Origin: Lathyrus oleraceus
Taxonomy: Eukaryota; Streptophyta; Magnoliopsida; Fabales; Fabaceae
NCBI RefSeq assembly: GCF_024323335.1
Contig: NC_066584.1
Location: 236,759,494 to 236,823,493, forward strand
Direction: 5' to 3'
DNA length: 64,000 bases
The translations under genes were made by a program, and so were the position numbers. The notes under the pieces were generated by a model, which saw nothing but the letters and a program-made list of their open reading frames with translations, was not told where the DNA came from and did not search any database. Shown piece after piece: positions 10,587 to 21,755 of this stretch. Each line of letters opens with the position of its first letter. The stretch's first letter is position 1.

Positions 10587-12004
10587 TGATCGGTTACCAT
10601 TTTCACTATGTTTTCATTGCTTATCCGACAAGAAACCAAGGATTTTGAGACACTATGTACGCATTATGGTACCTTTAAAGTTAATTTTCATTCTCGTAAG
10701 TTATTTAAGCAATTTTATTAATTGTCTTTTTTGTTTTGTGTTTTCGTGATTTTACGCTTTGGTTTTCGTATTTATGCCCGCCAGGTCCACAGAGAAGATC
10801 CAACGGACTCAATGCGAGAAAGTGGAAAGTTCTGACGGTCGAAAAAAGAAGATTTCACAATTCAGGAGGCCCGACACGGCCACCCGTGTCACCTGACACG
10901 GGCCGTGTCAAGAGGAAGGCCAAGAAATAAGAAGAAATGCCTAGACAGTGGTCTGACACGGCCGCCCGTGTCAGCTGACATGGCCCGTGTCAGCCTGACA
11001 CTGCCAGTGTCAGCCTGACGCTGTCAGTGTCAACCTGACATGGCCAGTGTCAACCCAAAACGCTAATTTTCTAGTTTTCGGGCTTTTTCATCGGGCTTAA
11101 GCTGTAGGGACGTTTTGGAGATTTCCACCTTCTATCAAGGGATTTTCACTATATTAGGAGAGTTTCTACAAGAAATTAAGGGGGGGATCTTGGAAAGAGG
11201 CGAACACAGTATTGTCAGAAAAGCAAAGATTACAGAGATCAAGGAATTCGGAGAGCGGAAGGTTTTCATGAGCGGAAGCGATTGAAGATCCACATCATCC
11301 AATTACTCGTAATGTGTATTTTTTATCTTGAATTTGTTTTGAACAATATGAGTAGCTAAATCCCCCAATGCTAGGGGGTGTCCCTGATTTAGAATTGTAA
11401 TGACCATGAGTTTACAATTGCATTTATAATATTGTTTTTACGGTAATCTTTTGATGTGCTTAATGCTTTCTCTTTCGGACCAATCGAGATTGTTGTATGG
11501 TTATCAATAAGGCTGGACCGCCATTAATAAGGTTTTCATTAGATTACTCTACAGTAGATATTACCTAGGACTAGGGATACTCTGTATGAATCAGAGCATT
11601 CTTGATATAATAAAGCTTAACTTCACCCTAATTGTCTATGAACATAGAAATTATGGTAGAATGATTAAAGATTTTCTCACTAAGGACTTGGGAGAAAATA
11701 CCCTTGAGAACTGGTAGTAATTGATATTTGTTGATGCAATAGTGACTCAGAGTTGTTATAGGGATAAATCATACACCTTCCCTGGTATTGTTCCTCATAC
11801 CTTGTAAACCCTTATTTTTTATTATTATTTCCCTTTGCCATTGTTTTTATAATTTTGAATTAAAAAACCCCAATTACAATTTTTGTTTAATTGAATGATG
11901 AATTGAACTCAATATTAACTTGCATTCCTTGAGATCGACATTTGGGGAATTTCCCCTTTATTACTATAACAGGCAAAATAATACACTTGCTATTTTTTCG
12001 ATTA
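10587..12004 (+). repeat. Element B 3' LTR (1418 bp)
   Basis: TGATCGGT at 10587 to CGATTA at 12004, where the terminal CA has become TA. Aligns along its length with LTR1 with many single-base differences, so this insertion is old compared with C. Palindrome cluster at 10868-11057. Confidence 0.85.
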
Positions 12005-12009
12005 GTGAT

Positions 12010-12226
12010 CCTCTTGGGCATGCTTGTGTTCTGTGTCAGATATGATTCATTCATTTCTTGATTAGTTGTTCTAGACTTTGCTTGATGTCACATATTGATT
12101 TATCAGATTCAGTTTTCCTTGGAATCCTGCACATTTAGAAAATTTATTAGGGTACTAAATTGTTTCATTCTTTGTTATCATCAAAACTTTAGAGATAAAT
12201 TGCAGAACCAAAATCTTGTTCTAATA
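12010..12226 (-). repeat. Element A 5' LTR, part 2
   Basis: Continues the A LTR after element B. It ends CAGAACCAAAATCTTGTTCTAATA-like at 12226; the expected terminal CA reads TA. Legume SIRE/Maximus LTRs commonly end with a similar GAACCAA...TTCTAACA block. Confidence 0.7.
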
Positions 12227-12287
12227 GTTACGTTTTAGCAATTGCGGTTTAGATTCAAAGATGAACATTTGTTTTATGAAGGATACA
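12227..12287. other. 61-bp flank between element A and solo LTR F
   Basis: A short piece of older DNA separating A from F. It continues on the far side of F at 33756. Joined conceptually, the flank resembles a second sequence at about 34898-34960 (GAAG...TACACTTT.TTCTACA), suggesting that F landed in an older repeat. Confidence 0.5.
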
Positions 12288-13651
12288 TGTACTAATCTGC
12301 TTTTGTTTTGGCTTTTGTAGCATTTATCGTTGTTGTTTTTCTTATATATTGTTGGTTGATATTATTAATCATAATTTTTTCGGATGAGTTGGCTGAGGCG
12401 TTGGTTGGTAAGCCCCATGCCCCAGGCCAGAGTCCAGGTGCCCCCATTCTTGCATTTTTCAGCATTTTATTGTTTTCTTTTATTTTTCCATTCTATAAAC
12501 CATCATATTATATATATTTATAGTTGCCAATATTCATCAGCAGTAGGACCATGAGGGGAATGGTTGAAGCTTCACGCTCCCTCCCCCATGTCCTGGATCC
12601 AATCCCTTGTTGCCACACCTCCTCACCATAGTTTCCATATTTTCCATTTTTTCACCCTTATTTTTTATGATCTTTCAATTTTTTTAACCATCAAAGTTTT
12701 GTTTTCTTTCTGATTTTTTGACACATACTTCTTATTTGTGACATTTGCCGCATCGCGCGAAAAACCGGCGGGAAAAGAAAGAACAACAGAGCCGCCACCG
12801 TGCGTTATTTATCCCAAAAGAGGGAAAGGAAACGCTCAGAGTAAACCTGGGAAAGAACATGGTCTTGCGACCAAAGAGAATGGGTTCGGGAGTCGGTTAT
12901 GCGAAGGGAAGGTATTAGCACCCCTACGCATCCGTAGTACTCTACGGGATCCACGCACAATAGAAAGGAAATTGGTTGCTAAAACACTGCTCAAACTCAC
13001 ACACACTGGCTGAAAGAGACACAAGAAAACAAACAAGACGGACTCGGCAGGATATCGCATCCTGGGCCTACTTAGTCTATCAGGCATAGACATCAGAGTC
13101 GAAGTAGTTCGGACTGGGGAAACGACACATGCTCGCTAGGATATCGCATCCTATGCATACGTATCTTCTCGGACGAGAGAAGAATCAGAGCATTCGTAGC
13201 TCGGCTAACACGCACACAAACAAACACAGGCAAAGGCAAACGTGGAGCCCGAATGCCAATCACTGGACTTACATCAGCATCCGAACCAAACACACGCACA
13301 CTGGAACCTAACTGCCACTCGATGGACTTACATCAGCTTCCAAGCACACAACAACACAACAAGTTGATAGGGAGTCGGGGACTCGAGCCTATAACTGTCA
13401 AACAACACACGCAAAAAAGAAAAAGGGCGCCCGGAGAGATCAGCTCAATCTCCTGCCTACATACTTCATCTGGTATGAAGATCAGGGCGATGTAGTTCCC
13501 CTACAGAGGGATAAAGGACTAGCCTAACCAGATAACAGAGGGAGACACAACTCTAGGGAGACTACGACTCGAACCTAGATGTTGTCATGCAAAATCAACC
13601 CTAAGTTATGGTTTCTAGCTAAATGGCACAAGGGCCAACCTATCCTAAGCA

Positions 13652-13840
13652 TGGCTCACACAGGAAGCAAGCCACACACATACTTAACTTGCACAGGAAG
13701 CAAGCCAAGCAAAACCTACTTGCACAGGAAGCAAGTCTAAACTGATCCTAACTTGCACAGGAAGCAAGTCAAAACAATCCTATCTTGCACAGGAAGCAAG
13801 TCAAACAAATCCTAACTTGCACGGGAAGCAAGTCAAACAA
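13652..13840. repeat. ACTTGC...GCAAGT hairpin array, C 3' LTR
   Basis: Seven or so units of ACTTGCACAGGAAGCAAGT, each a 6-bp inverted repeat around a 7-base loop, spaced 26-40 bases apart. First units are variants (GGCT...AGCC). Confidence 0.9.
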
Positions 13841-15335
13841 TCCTACAAGCACAGATAGCACACACTATACACAAGCAAGTGGCTCACACAAGGGTTAGGC
13901 ACTGAGGCCAACTGGAATAGGGTCAAAGGTTGCTCTTAACCTTGCCATTGAGAGGCTAAGGTGAAGCAGATGAAAGGTGAGTGAAGATAAGACTTCACAG
14001 CTCTTATCCCTGGCCAGGGAGAGCTTAAGACAAGAATGTGTGGGTTCAGAAAGTGGGAACCCTTCTACACATTTGAAACTGACTCAACTGTACAATTGTA
14101 CAAGATCTTGGGTTTGTATCTGCAATGCATCAACACAGTGGTGTGAGCAAAGCAGATGACACACTGAATAGTGGGGGATAGATTGCATATCCCTACCTTC
14201 CACCAATTGCCTCTTCACTTAGGAGGACTTTGACTCTATGCAAGGATAAAATTAAACATCCACAAACATTGCCTCTTAAGGAGGACTTCAGACAGTTGCC
14301 TGGCCAGGTAACAGGCCAGGTCTTCCAGACTACATGAAGAAAAAGAGACATACCTCAATGCAAATTGCTTATACAAGCAAAGCAAAGCAAAAAAGTTCAC
14401 AAGGAACTAAGCAACTAAAAGCACCTGAAACAGTCAAGCAGATGTTAGTATGCAAGTTCAAACAAAGCAAAAAGAAACAGACACCAACAGTTAATTAGAG
14501 GCACATGGATGTGCAAGGCACAAGGCTTAGGGCATGTGAGCCAAGCCACCTACAAAACAAACAAGTTAGGCAATGATATTTGAGCAAACTCAATCAAAAA
14601 GAAATGGTCTCATTGGTCATTTGGTGTTCCACCTGAAAACACAAGCTCAAAGGTGAGTAACAGGACCTCTAGGACAAGCCTAGGGTCAAAAATGAATGAG
14701 AAAGTCAAAACAGCAAGGGGTATCCAATCAAAGTCAAGTTTAAACATTCAAGAAACACAACCAATTGGGTTCACATTCATATCAAACATCATCATCATTT
14801 CATGAACAAATTAGGTCAAGGTATAGCAAACAGAAGCTCATAGAAGTCAACAGCAAGACTTGCATCAAAAGCAATCTTAAACATTTCCAAAAATCACCAA
14901 ATACATCATGATCAATCCTAACACATAGCATGGTAAGCATGTCAAATTTCATCCCATTTGGACAAGTTTAGGAGGTCAAAAACATTTAATCGGGACTTTG
15001 TCAAAATTAAATCGAGCATTGTGTGGAAAATTACCCTAAGTGTCTAAGGGGACATGTTCCTACCCTAAATTGATTTCACACAAAAAATCCTAGGTCTGAA
15101 AGATCAAAATAACCACATGAAACGCACAAGACGACATTTAATCGATAGAACTCATAAAATCGGGATAAATTCACAAAATGGCCTAAAAAGTCAACAAAGT
15201 CAAACATTCATATTTTTTTTGTCATTTTTTCATGTTCACATATTTATTTCATGTTAAGTAAAATAAAAATCAAGAATAAAAATCAAAATGGAAATTTAAA
15301 AGAAAACATAAAAAATGCATTTTTTAAAATGTAAA

Positions 15336-15426
15336 AATCACCAATGGGGGAGGTAGGATTCGAACCCCTCCCCCTGATAATTCAAATCAGCGCGCCCACC
15401 ACTGGGCTATGTGTCACTTGGTGATT
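15336..15426 (-). ncRNA. tRNA-like fold with A and B boxes, C 3' LTR
   Basis: On the minus strand: TAGCCCAGTGGT matches the Pol III A box and GGTTCGAATCC matches the B box. GCCC/GGGC form a D-type stem; CTGAT/ATCAG enclose a 7-base loop TTGAATT whose central triplet is GAA (Phe anticodon position). The whole is bracketed by a perfect 9-bp inverted repeat AATCACCAA/TTGGTGATT. The tRNA 5' acceptor strand does not pair normally with the 3' strand, so it is not a functional tRNA gene. It may be a tRNA-derived SINE head or tRNA pseudogene captured by the LTR. Confidence 0.6.
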
Positions 15427-16399
15427 CATTTTCGCTTCCAGTCAAAACAAAACAAGCAATATTTTTAAATTTAAAATTCGCGCGCCCTGGCTTCATCTTC
15501 TTCCCCAAACTCATACGAAAACATATTTTTTCAAACTTCAACACCATGTATCTTCCTCTACAGTGCACGAAATTAAATGAAACAAAAACCAAAATTCATC
15601 TACTTCATGTGCTTAACACAACCATGGCCATGAAATTCAAAATGGTGCACTGTGCATAGAGATATATCATGATGAACACAGAAACCCTAACATCTAGCAG
15701 CAAAACTCAAAATCACACACATGCAAAATTGGATGAAAATAGGCATTCAGTCATGTTCAGGGGGTTGAATATAGCATTTCTCATTCACACATCAAGACAT
15801 GAAAATCATTCTATCAAGCATTTCGAAGGCAAATTGCTAACCTGAACAGGGCAATGTTGAATGTGATGCTGGAGATGCTTTCAATGCTTGACAGGTATCC
15901 AAATAGCTTCAAAGGGTCCAAGGCAAGCTGTTTGACACCTTACTTGAACTTGAATCAAGCCGGAAATGAAGACGGCCACTGAACTGGTTTTGCTTGATTT
16001 TTGAGAATGGTGATGTTTTTGATTTTCAACCAGTGAGCAATGGAGGTTTGAGACAGCTTCAATATACCCTATGGACCATGACAAACTAATTTGCTAAGCT
16101 TGGAATGGCCTGAGAGTGAAAGTAGCTTTGAAAATGCAAATTTGACACAATGTGACAAGTTGAAAAGTGATTTTGAGTTCTTGATGTTTTCTGCAGGTTT
16201 TGAGGCTTTGGACATTTGCTATGTGATATTTGAGATGTGTTTGCAATGCTCTTTTGATCAACAAATGCTTAGAACAAGAGCTGTCATGTTTTGGCTATTT
16301 TGTGGCTTTTTGAATGAAATGTGAAAATGAGATTAGAGGCTCTTTTGCTGGTTTTTTATGACAGCAAATGAGGTTTAGGTATTGTGTCAAGCAAGGCCA

Positions 16400-17330
16400 G
16401 GCATTTGTTCCTTTGGAGATTCTTTGGCAGCTCTTTGCAAAAGTGCCAAAGCCAAGTTTTTGAGAATGAAGTTTTGCTGTGATGTGTTGGCTGCAGCTGG
16501 TGGTTTCCTATGATGAAATGGATAGATTATTGTCTTAAGCAAGGCCAGGTTAGGTTACTTGAGGTTTTTGGAAGCCTTTTGAGAAAATGGCCAAGAGTGA
16601 GCATGAATGAATGAGTCAAGTTCTGTTGTGCAATGTGTTTCAAGGATGCTAGTTGTGTTTCAAATGATAGAAAACATCATGAAAAGCCTGCTGTTGGATG
16701 TTGCTTAGTGGTTCTGCAATGTTTTGTCACTTTGGGAGTTTGACAGGTTTTGTAAGAATGGCCAAAGTGAAGCTTTTTGTGAATGAGATGAACCAAACTT
16801 GCTTGCTGATGTCTTATGGCTGCCAGTAGTGTTTGTCCTTGGATGAATGGATGGTGAGAATAACAGTGCCAGGGTTTTGCTCTTTGAAGTTTGGACTGGC
16901 TTTTTTTCTGAAATGCACACACATGAAGCTTGAGAGAGTGTGAAGTTGGTTGTGTTATGCAGCTAGTAGGGTTTGTTCATGACAGAAAAATGATGGAGGA
17001 TATGGTCAAGCCAGGCTTAGTTCATTGAGTGTTTGGACAGAAGAATTGGAATATGCAGGATGTGATTTTTTTTTGAGCATCAGAGAGCCAAAGGTTTCCT
17101 GTCTGGTGTGTTGGTTGCAGCTAGTAATGCTTTGTAATTGACAGAAAAAATGGTGCACAAAAACTGCTATGTGTGAGTACAAGGCATGGGCATGGAAGTA
17201 TGGATGAAAGTGTCCTTTTGCCCATTTTCAAGCAACTAGGTATGGCCTTTTTCTGTTGGTTATGGCTGCACAATGAGGCTTCAAAATGACAGAAAATGAT
17301 CTTCCAATTTTCTGTTTTAAGAGTACAAAG
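16400..17330. repeat. Degenerate ~150-bp repeats, C 3' LTR
   Basis: A phrase like TGTTGGCTGCAGCTAGT followed by a ...ATGACAGAAAA... stretch and an AAGC(A)AGG motif recurs about six times at roughly 150-base spacing. Copies are divergent. The 5' LTR has the same array at about 30182-31112. Confidence 0.55.
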
Positions 17331-18322
17331 CAAGGTATGGTGGATAGTATGGATAAAGTGTACCTTTGCCAATTTTCAAGCAAGCAAGGAATGGCCATGT
17401 GTACTGCATAATTTGACTTGGCAAACATGTTTTAAATGACTTTTCTGAGCTATTTCAATTGGCCAAATGGTAGAAAAATGTTTATATCAAAAAGTCAACC
17501 CTTGGTCAAACTTGCATTTAAATGAGATAAGTCAAAAAATGCCATTTTGATTGGTGAAGTTTTGGCTCATGAAATTTATATTTTTGGAAAGAGGGGATCA
17601 AATGTGACTTGTAGGAAAAAACCCCACCAAAATTGGCCAAATGGTTTGGGAGATATGGCCTTTTGAAGTTCAAGATTTTCTGAAATCGATTCGATCATAA
17701 CTTGCCAACCACACATGGGAATTGAGAGTTCTTGGACTTTTTGGAAATGGGAGAACAAGATCTTCAACTTTCATGTTGGGCAAAAATTCATTTGAGGCTT
17801 GTATCATGATGTAAGTTTGAGGATCAAGACTTTCCATTTTTGGTAAGTTTCAGTTACAGGTCCAGTTTCCATTTTGGGAAATTTCTGATTTGGCTTCAAA
17901 TTCTTCCATGATGGTGTTTGACATGATATATGAGGACTATTTGGACATGAATAAACTCTCTCAAACCAAATCCAATCATCAAATCCCTGATTAAATGGAC
18001 AGTTGACCAACAGTTGACTTTTAGGGTTTCTGGCTGTCTGTGCATTGACTGATGATTTCTGACCATCCAATCCTTGACCAAAACACTTTAAATGGATCCC
18101 CAAGTCATGTGAACTTGATGGACAAACCCTAGGGCCTTGGCTCCTTGAGAAACACCCTTGCTTGCTTGGTTGACTGATCTCCTGATCAGTTTGACCTAAT
18201 TTCTTGATTGGCTTGCACTTGAGGCAAATGAGGCAATGCAATGCTATGCAATGGACCATGATATGCTATGACCTAATATGAAAATGTATGTACAATGATA
18301 GGTGCAAATTTGAGGTGCTACA

Positions 18323-18335
18323 GCTGCCCCTATTC
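18323..18335 (-). other. Element C polypurine tract
   Basis: Minus strand GAATAGGGGCAGC, directly before the 3' LTR. Element D has the matching AAATAGGGGCAGT at 43715-43727. Confidence 0.8.
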
Positions 18336-18744
18336 AATCAGCTGGGAACCCGAATGGATGAGAGCAACGGCTGTCAGACCTTCAGGGTAAACAGGGATTG
18401 AATACCAAGAACCGTAGAATTTGCACAATGCCAGGATCCACCAACGGAAACGTCCACTGGGATTTGATTTTTATTACTGGGTATATATTTTGGTTTTTAT
18501 TTTCAAAGGGTACGGCCACATCCAGACATCGCAACGACGATGAATAGGAAAAGAAATCACAACTAGATGCCAACGGACAACTAGGAAAAACTCAACGTTT
18601 ACCAAGACCAACGGAGAGGTAAATCCACGTGGGGACAAGTACAACTAGACGTCATAGGACGAATAGGAAAAACTCGACGTTTATCGACACCAACGGAGAG
18701 GAGGAAACTCTACTGGGGAGAGTGAACACAAACAAATCATCAAC

Positions 18745-19060
18745 GGATGATTGGGAAAAACTCGACGTTTACCAAGACCGACGGAGAGGTAACCAGACAT
18801 TAATGAATGACTGGAAGGGATACAACCATACGTCGACGGACGAAATGGGAAAAACTCAACGTTTACCAAGACCAACGGAGAGGTAACCAGACATTAATGA
18901 ATGACTGGAAGGGATACAACCATACGTCGACGGACGAAATGGGAAAAACTCAACGTTTACCAAGACCAACGGAGAGGTAACCAACTGGGGACGACCAGGA
19001 AAAACTCGACGCTTATCGAAACCAACGGAGAGGTAACCAGACATTAATGAATGACTGGAA
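18745..19060. repeat. 94-bp tandem array in C 3'UTR
   Basis: The phrase GGTAACCAGACATTAATGAA recurs at 94-base spacing (18789, 18883 and a variant at 18977, then 19033). About three copies, with related interspersed copies from 18590. Confidence 0.85.
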
Positions 19061-19074
19061 GAACTCGACCAGAC

Positions 19075-19715
19075 ATCGACGGATGAATGGGAGAAAACTC
19101 GACGTTTACAGACATCGAAAGATGATGTTTACAGACACCAAAAATATCGACCAGACATTTACTGATGAATGGGAATACTCGACGTTTACAGACATCGAAA
19201 GATGATGTTTACAGACACCAAAAAGATCGACCAGACATTTACTGATGAATGGGAATACTCGACGTTTACAGACATCGAAAGATGATGTTTACAGACACCA
19301 AAAAGATCGACCAGACATTTACTGATGAATGGGAATACTCGACGTTTACAGACATCGAAAGATGATGTTTACAGACACCAAAAAAATCGACCAGACATTT
19401 ACTGATGAATGGGAATACTCGACGTTTACAGACATCGAAAGATGATGTTTACAGACACCAAAAAAATCGACCAGACATTTACTGATGAATGGGAATACTC
19501 GACGTTTACAGACATCGAAAGATGATGTTTACAGACACCAAAAAAATCGACCAGACATTTACTGATGAATGGGAATACTCGACGTTTACAGACATCGAAA
19601 GATGATGTTTACAGACACCAAAAAAATCGACCAGACATTTACTGATGAATGGGAATACTCGACGTTTACAGACATCGAAAGATGATGTTTACAGACACCA
19701 AAAAAAGATTGACCA
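19075..19715. repeat. 80-bp tandem array in C 3'UTR
   Basis: Eight near-perfect 80-base units; CCAGACATTTACTGATGAAT starts at 19151, 19231, 19311, 19391, 19471, 19551 and 19631. Units differ mainly in an A/G position before ATCGACC. Homogeneity suggests recent expansion. Related, more divergent units continue to about 20080. Confidence 0.95.
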
Positions 19716-21179
19716 GTCATTTACAGATGAATGGGAATAAGAGAAACACAACCAGACGTCAACGGACGAATGGGAAAAACTCGTCGTTTATCGAAACCAA
19801 CGGAGAGGTAAGTCCACATGGGGAGGGTACAACTAGACATCACCGGATGACTAGGAAAAACTCGACGTTTATCGACACCAACGGAGAGGAGGAAACTCTA
19901 CTAGGGGAGGGACGACGTTACGAACATCGAAAGATGATGTTTACAGACATCAAAGAAGACCAGACACTTACGCATGACTGGGAATCACCGAAAGATGGTG
20001 TTTACCGACGCCAAAGAAGACCAGACACTTACGCATGACTGGAAATCACCGAAAGATGGTGTTTACCGACACCAAAGAAACAACACACCCGGGTGCTGAC
20101 AGGGTATACTGACATTCTCAAGATGACAGGGCTAGGCTGAACACTTGCAGGAGGTCTCACTAGGGAGAAACAAACTTTCTGTCATCAACAGGTGAGGAAA
20201 TAAACCTCTGTGGGGATTATAAACACCAAATGTTGACTGGAGCAACTGTAGCAAATGCGTTGTACAGGTTGAACAAAAATCCGTCTCTGCAGGGAATACG
20301 GTCTAATGGGGTTTCGAACATATGAATGCATATGTTTGATTTTTTTTCTATGGCGTAATGCTCCATTTATGAATGGAAATGCTACGCGATTTTTGAGGAT
20401 GCAATGATTACTACATGCAAAATGCAAATGAACCCTGGCTAAGGAGCCAAAATGATCAGATACTCTGACTCTGTGGGGAGACTCCTCTTGGGGAAATACT
20501 CTGCGGGGAACTCTGCTTGGGGAACGGTAAAGCGACTTCACTGGGAGGAAGACTCAACCAATCTTCAGATAGGATGAACCCTGCTTTGGAGAATGTCTGT
20601 TACTCCGCTAGGGATAACCCATGCGATCCATAGGTAGAATCAACTCAGCTGGGGATGCCGATATCAGTCTTCTACAGAAACCCGTCCAATCCACTGGTAG
20701 GATGAACTCTGCTGGAGAAATAAATGCTACTCCACTAGGGACGACCCAACCAATCCATATGTAGGAGAATCACTGCTGGAGATGTATTTCATGAGACCCG
20801 CTCCACTCGGGGATAACAATCGAAAGATTGACCAAAGAGTGCATGAGATATATTATCTATAGCCGTCAAAACGTAGATAATACACTCGCATGGAAGATTA
20901 TCCATAACCGGGTTGCAGGCTGTTAAATGGATAAATCGACCGAAAAGAAAGGCATCGGTACCAGGACTAGGTATGCAAAGATGACCAATCAAAAGAGGAT
21001 AAAGTTGCTTACTCGGAGCAAGTATCCAAAAAGAAGGGGAAGACCCAATGGTGACAATACTGCTTGATCAAGACAAGTATCCAGAGGGGAAAAGAATATC
21101 AACACCGCAAACCGGATACTGATAACTGCAAGGAGGGGATTACATCTACCGGTTTGTAGGCAGAAAACCACGGAAAAGT

Positions 21180-21755
21180 AGCCAGTCATCGATAGGATGA
21201 GCACAAAGGGTTAACTCCAACAAGGGGATGAAAGTGAGATTTTACAGCTACCAGCTAGCGGGTAGAAAACCACAAAGATAGGACTTACAGCTACCGGTTC
21301 GTAGGTAGAGGCCAACGGAAAAGTAACCAGTCATCATCGGGATGAGCACACAGGGTTAACTCCACCAAGGGGAGAACGTGGGATTTTACAACTACCAGCT
21401 AGTGGGTAGAAAACCACAAAGATAGGACTTACAACTACCGGTTTGTAGGTAGAGGCCATAAAGAAAAGTAACCAGTCATCATCGGGATGAGCACACAGGG
21501 TTAACTCCACCAAGGGGAGAACGTGGGATTTTACAACTACCAGCTAGTGGGTAGAAAACCACAAAGATAGGACTTACAGCTACCGGTTCGTAGGTAGAGG
21601 CCAACGGAAAAGTAACCAGTCATCATCGGGATGAGCACACAGGGTTAACTCCACCAAGGGGAGAACGTGGGATTTTACAACTACCAGCTAGTGGGTAGAA
21701 AACCACAAAGATAGGACTTACAACTACCGGTTTGTAGGTAAAGGCCATCAAATTC
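21180..21755. repeat. ~145-bp tandem array in C 3'UTR
   Basis: Units start near AACCAGTCATCATCGGGATG (about 21326, 21471, 21615) and include hairpin phrases CTACCGGTTTGTAGGTAG and CTACCAGCTAGTGGGTAG. About 3.5 copies. Similar CTACCGGTTACTGGGTA phrases occur in the D 3'UTR. Confidence 0.9.

Larger units (their letters stand above)
7282..12004 (+). mobile_element. Element B: Athila-like non-autonomous retrotransposon
   Basis: Two direct LTRs (7282-8654 and 10587-12004) both begin TGATCGGT. PBS follows LTR1 (8661-8678) and a purine-rich tract precedes LTR2 (about 10573-10586, AGTTTGGGGTTG). Flanks are atgat (7277-7281) and gtgat (12005-12009), a target-site duplication with one mismatch. The 1.9-kb interior has no gag-pol; only a short remnant and 3'UTR-like sequence are left. 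PBS type and 3' motifs fit the Athila branch of Ty3-gypsy. It would need proteins from another element to move. Confidence 0.85.
1..12226 (-). mobile_element. Element A: SIRE/Maximus-like Ty1-copia retrotransposon, left end off-window, with two insertions
   Basis: Minus-strand order is 5' LTR (split, 6542-7281 and 12010-12226), PBS at 6528-6539, gag start (6457 down), RT and RNase H (6100 to 2979) and an env-like region (2445 to about 130). Position of RT after integrase-linker sequence and an env-like ORF after pol are typical of the SIRE/Maximus lineage. Protease and integrase are missing: the gag fragment runs within about 100 bases into the linker before RT. S1 (3899-5291) interrupts RT and B (7282-12004) interrupts the 5' LTR. 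The 3' LTR lies left of position 1. If 12226 is the true end, the duplicated target should be gttac (12227-12231), so gttac should precede the unseen 3' LTR. Confidence 0.8.
12746..18322 (-). repeat. Element C 3' LTR (5577 bp)
   Basis: Plus-strand ends TGCCGCATCGCG and GAGGTGCTACA (that is, TGTAGCACC...GCGGCA in the element's sense). I saw about 15 single-base differences and two one-base indels against the 5' LTR. Contains the GGTGGCG PBS-like box (12789-12799, minus), an ACTTGC hairpin array (13652-13840), a tRNA-like fold (15336-15426) and degenerate 150-bp repeats (about 16400-17330). Open frames inside the LTR occur in both copies and match no known protein. Confidence 0.93.

Noticed and set aside
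12836..13495. Several open frames of 60-91 codons that occur twice in the window (again at 26478-27277) and could look like a duplicated gene family
   Set aside because: They lie inside the two LTRs of element C on both strands, follow simple repeats and have no known motif. The duplication is the LTR pair.
13652..13840. Regular palindromic repeats with short spacers, CRISPR-like in layout
   Set aside because: Eukaryotic retrotransposon LTR, unequal and related spacers, no cas genes; these are LTR hairpin repeats.
15361..15420. Functional tRNA-Phe gene
   Set aside because: Although A box, B box and a GAA loop are present, the acceptor stem and part of the T stem do not pair properly, so I list it only as a tRNA-like fold.
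17804..18259. 151-codon minus-strand frame, repeated at 31586-32041
   Set aside because: It starts at an ATG in the U3 end of the C LTR, has no recognisable domain, and both copies are simply the LTRs. Untranslated LTR is more likely.
19649..20038. 129-codon plus-strand frame in tandem repeats
   Set aside because: The 80-base period and low stop frequency of the array produce it; antisense to element C and no family match.
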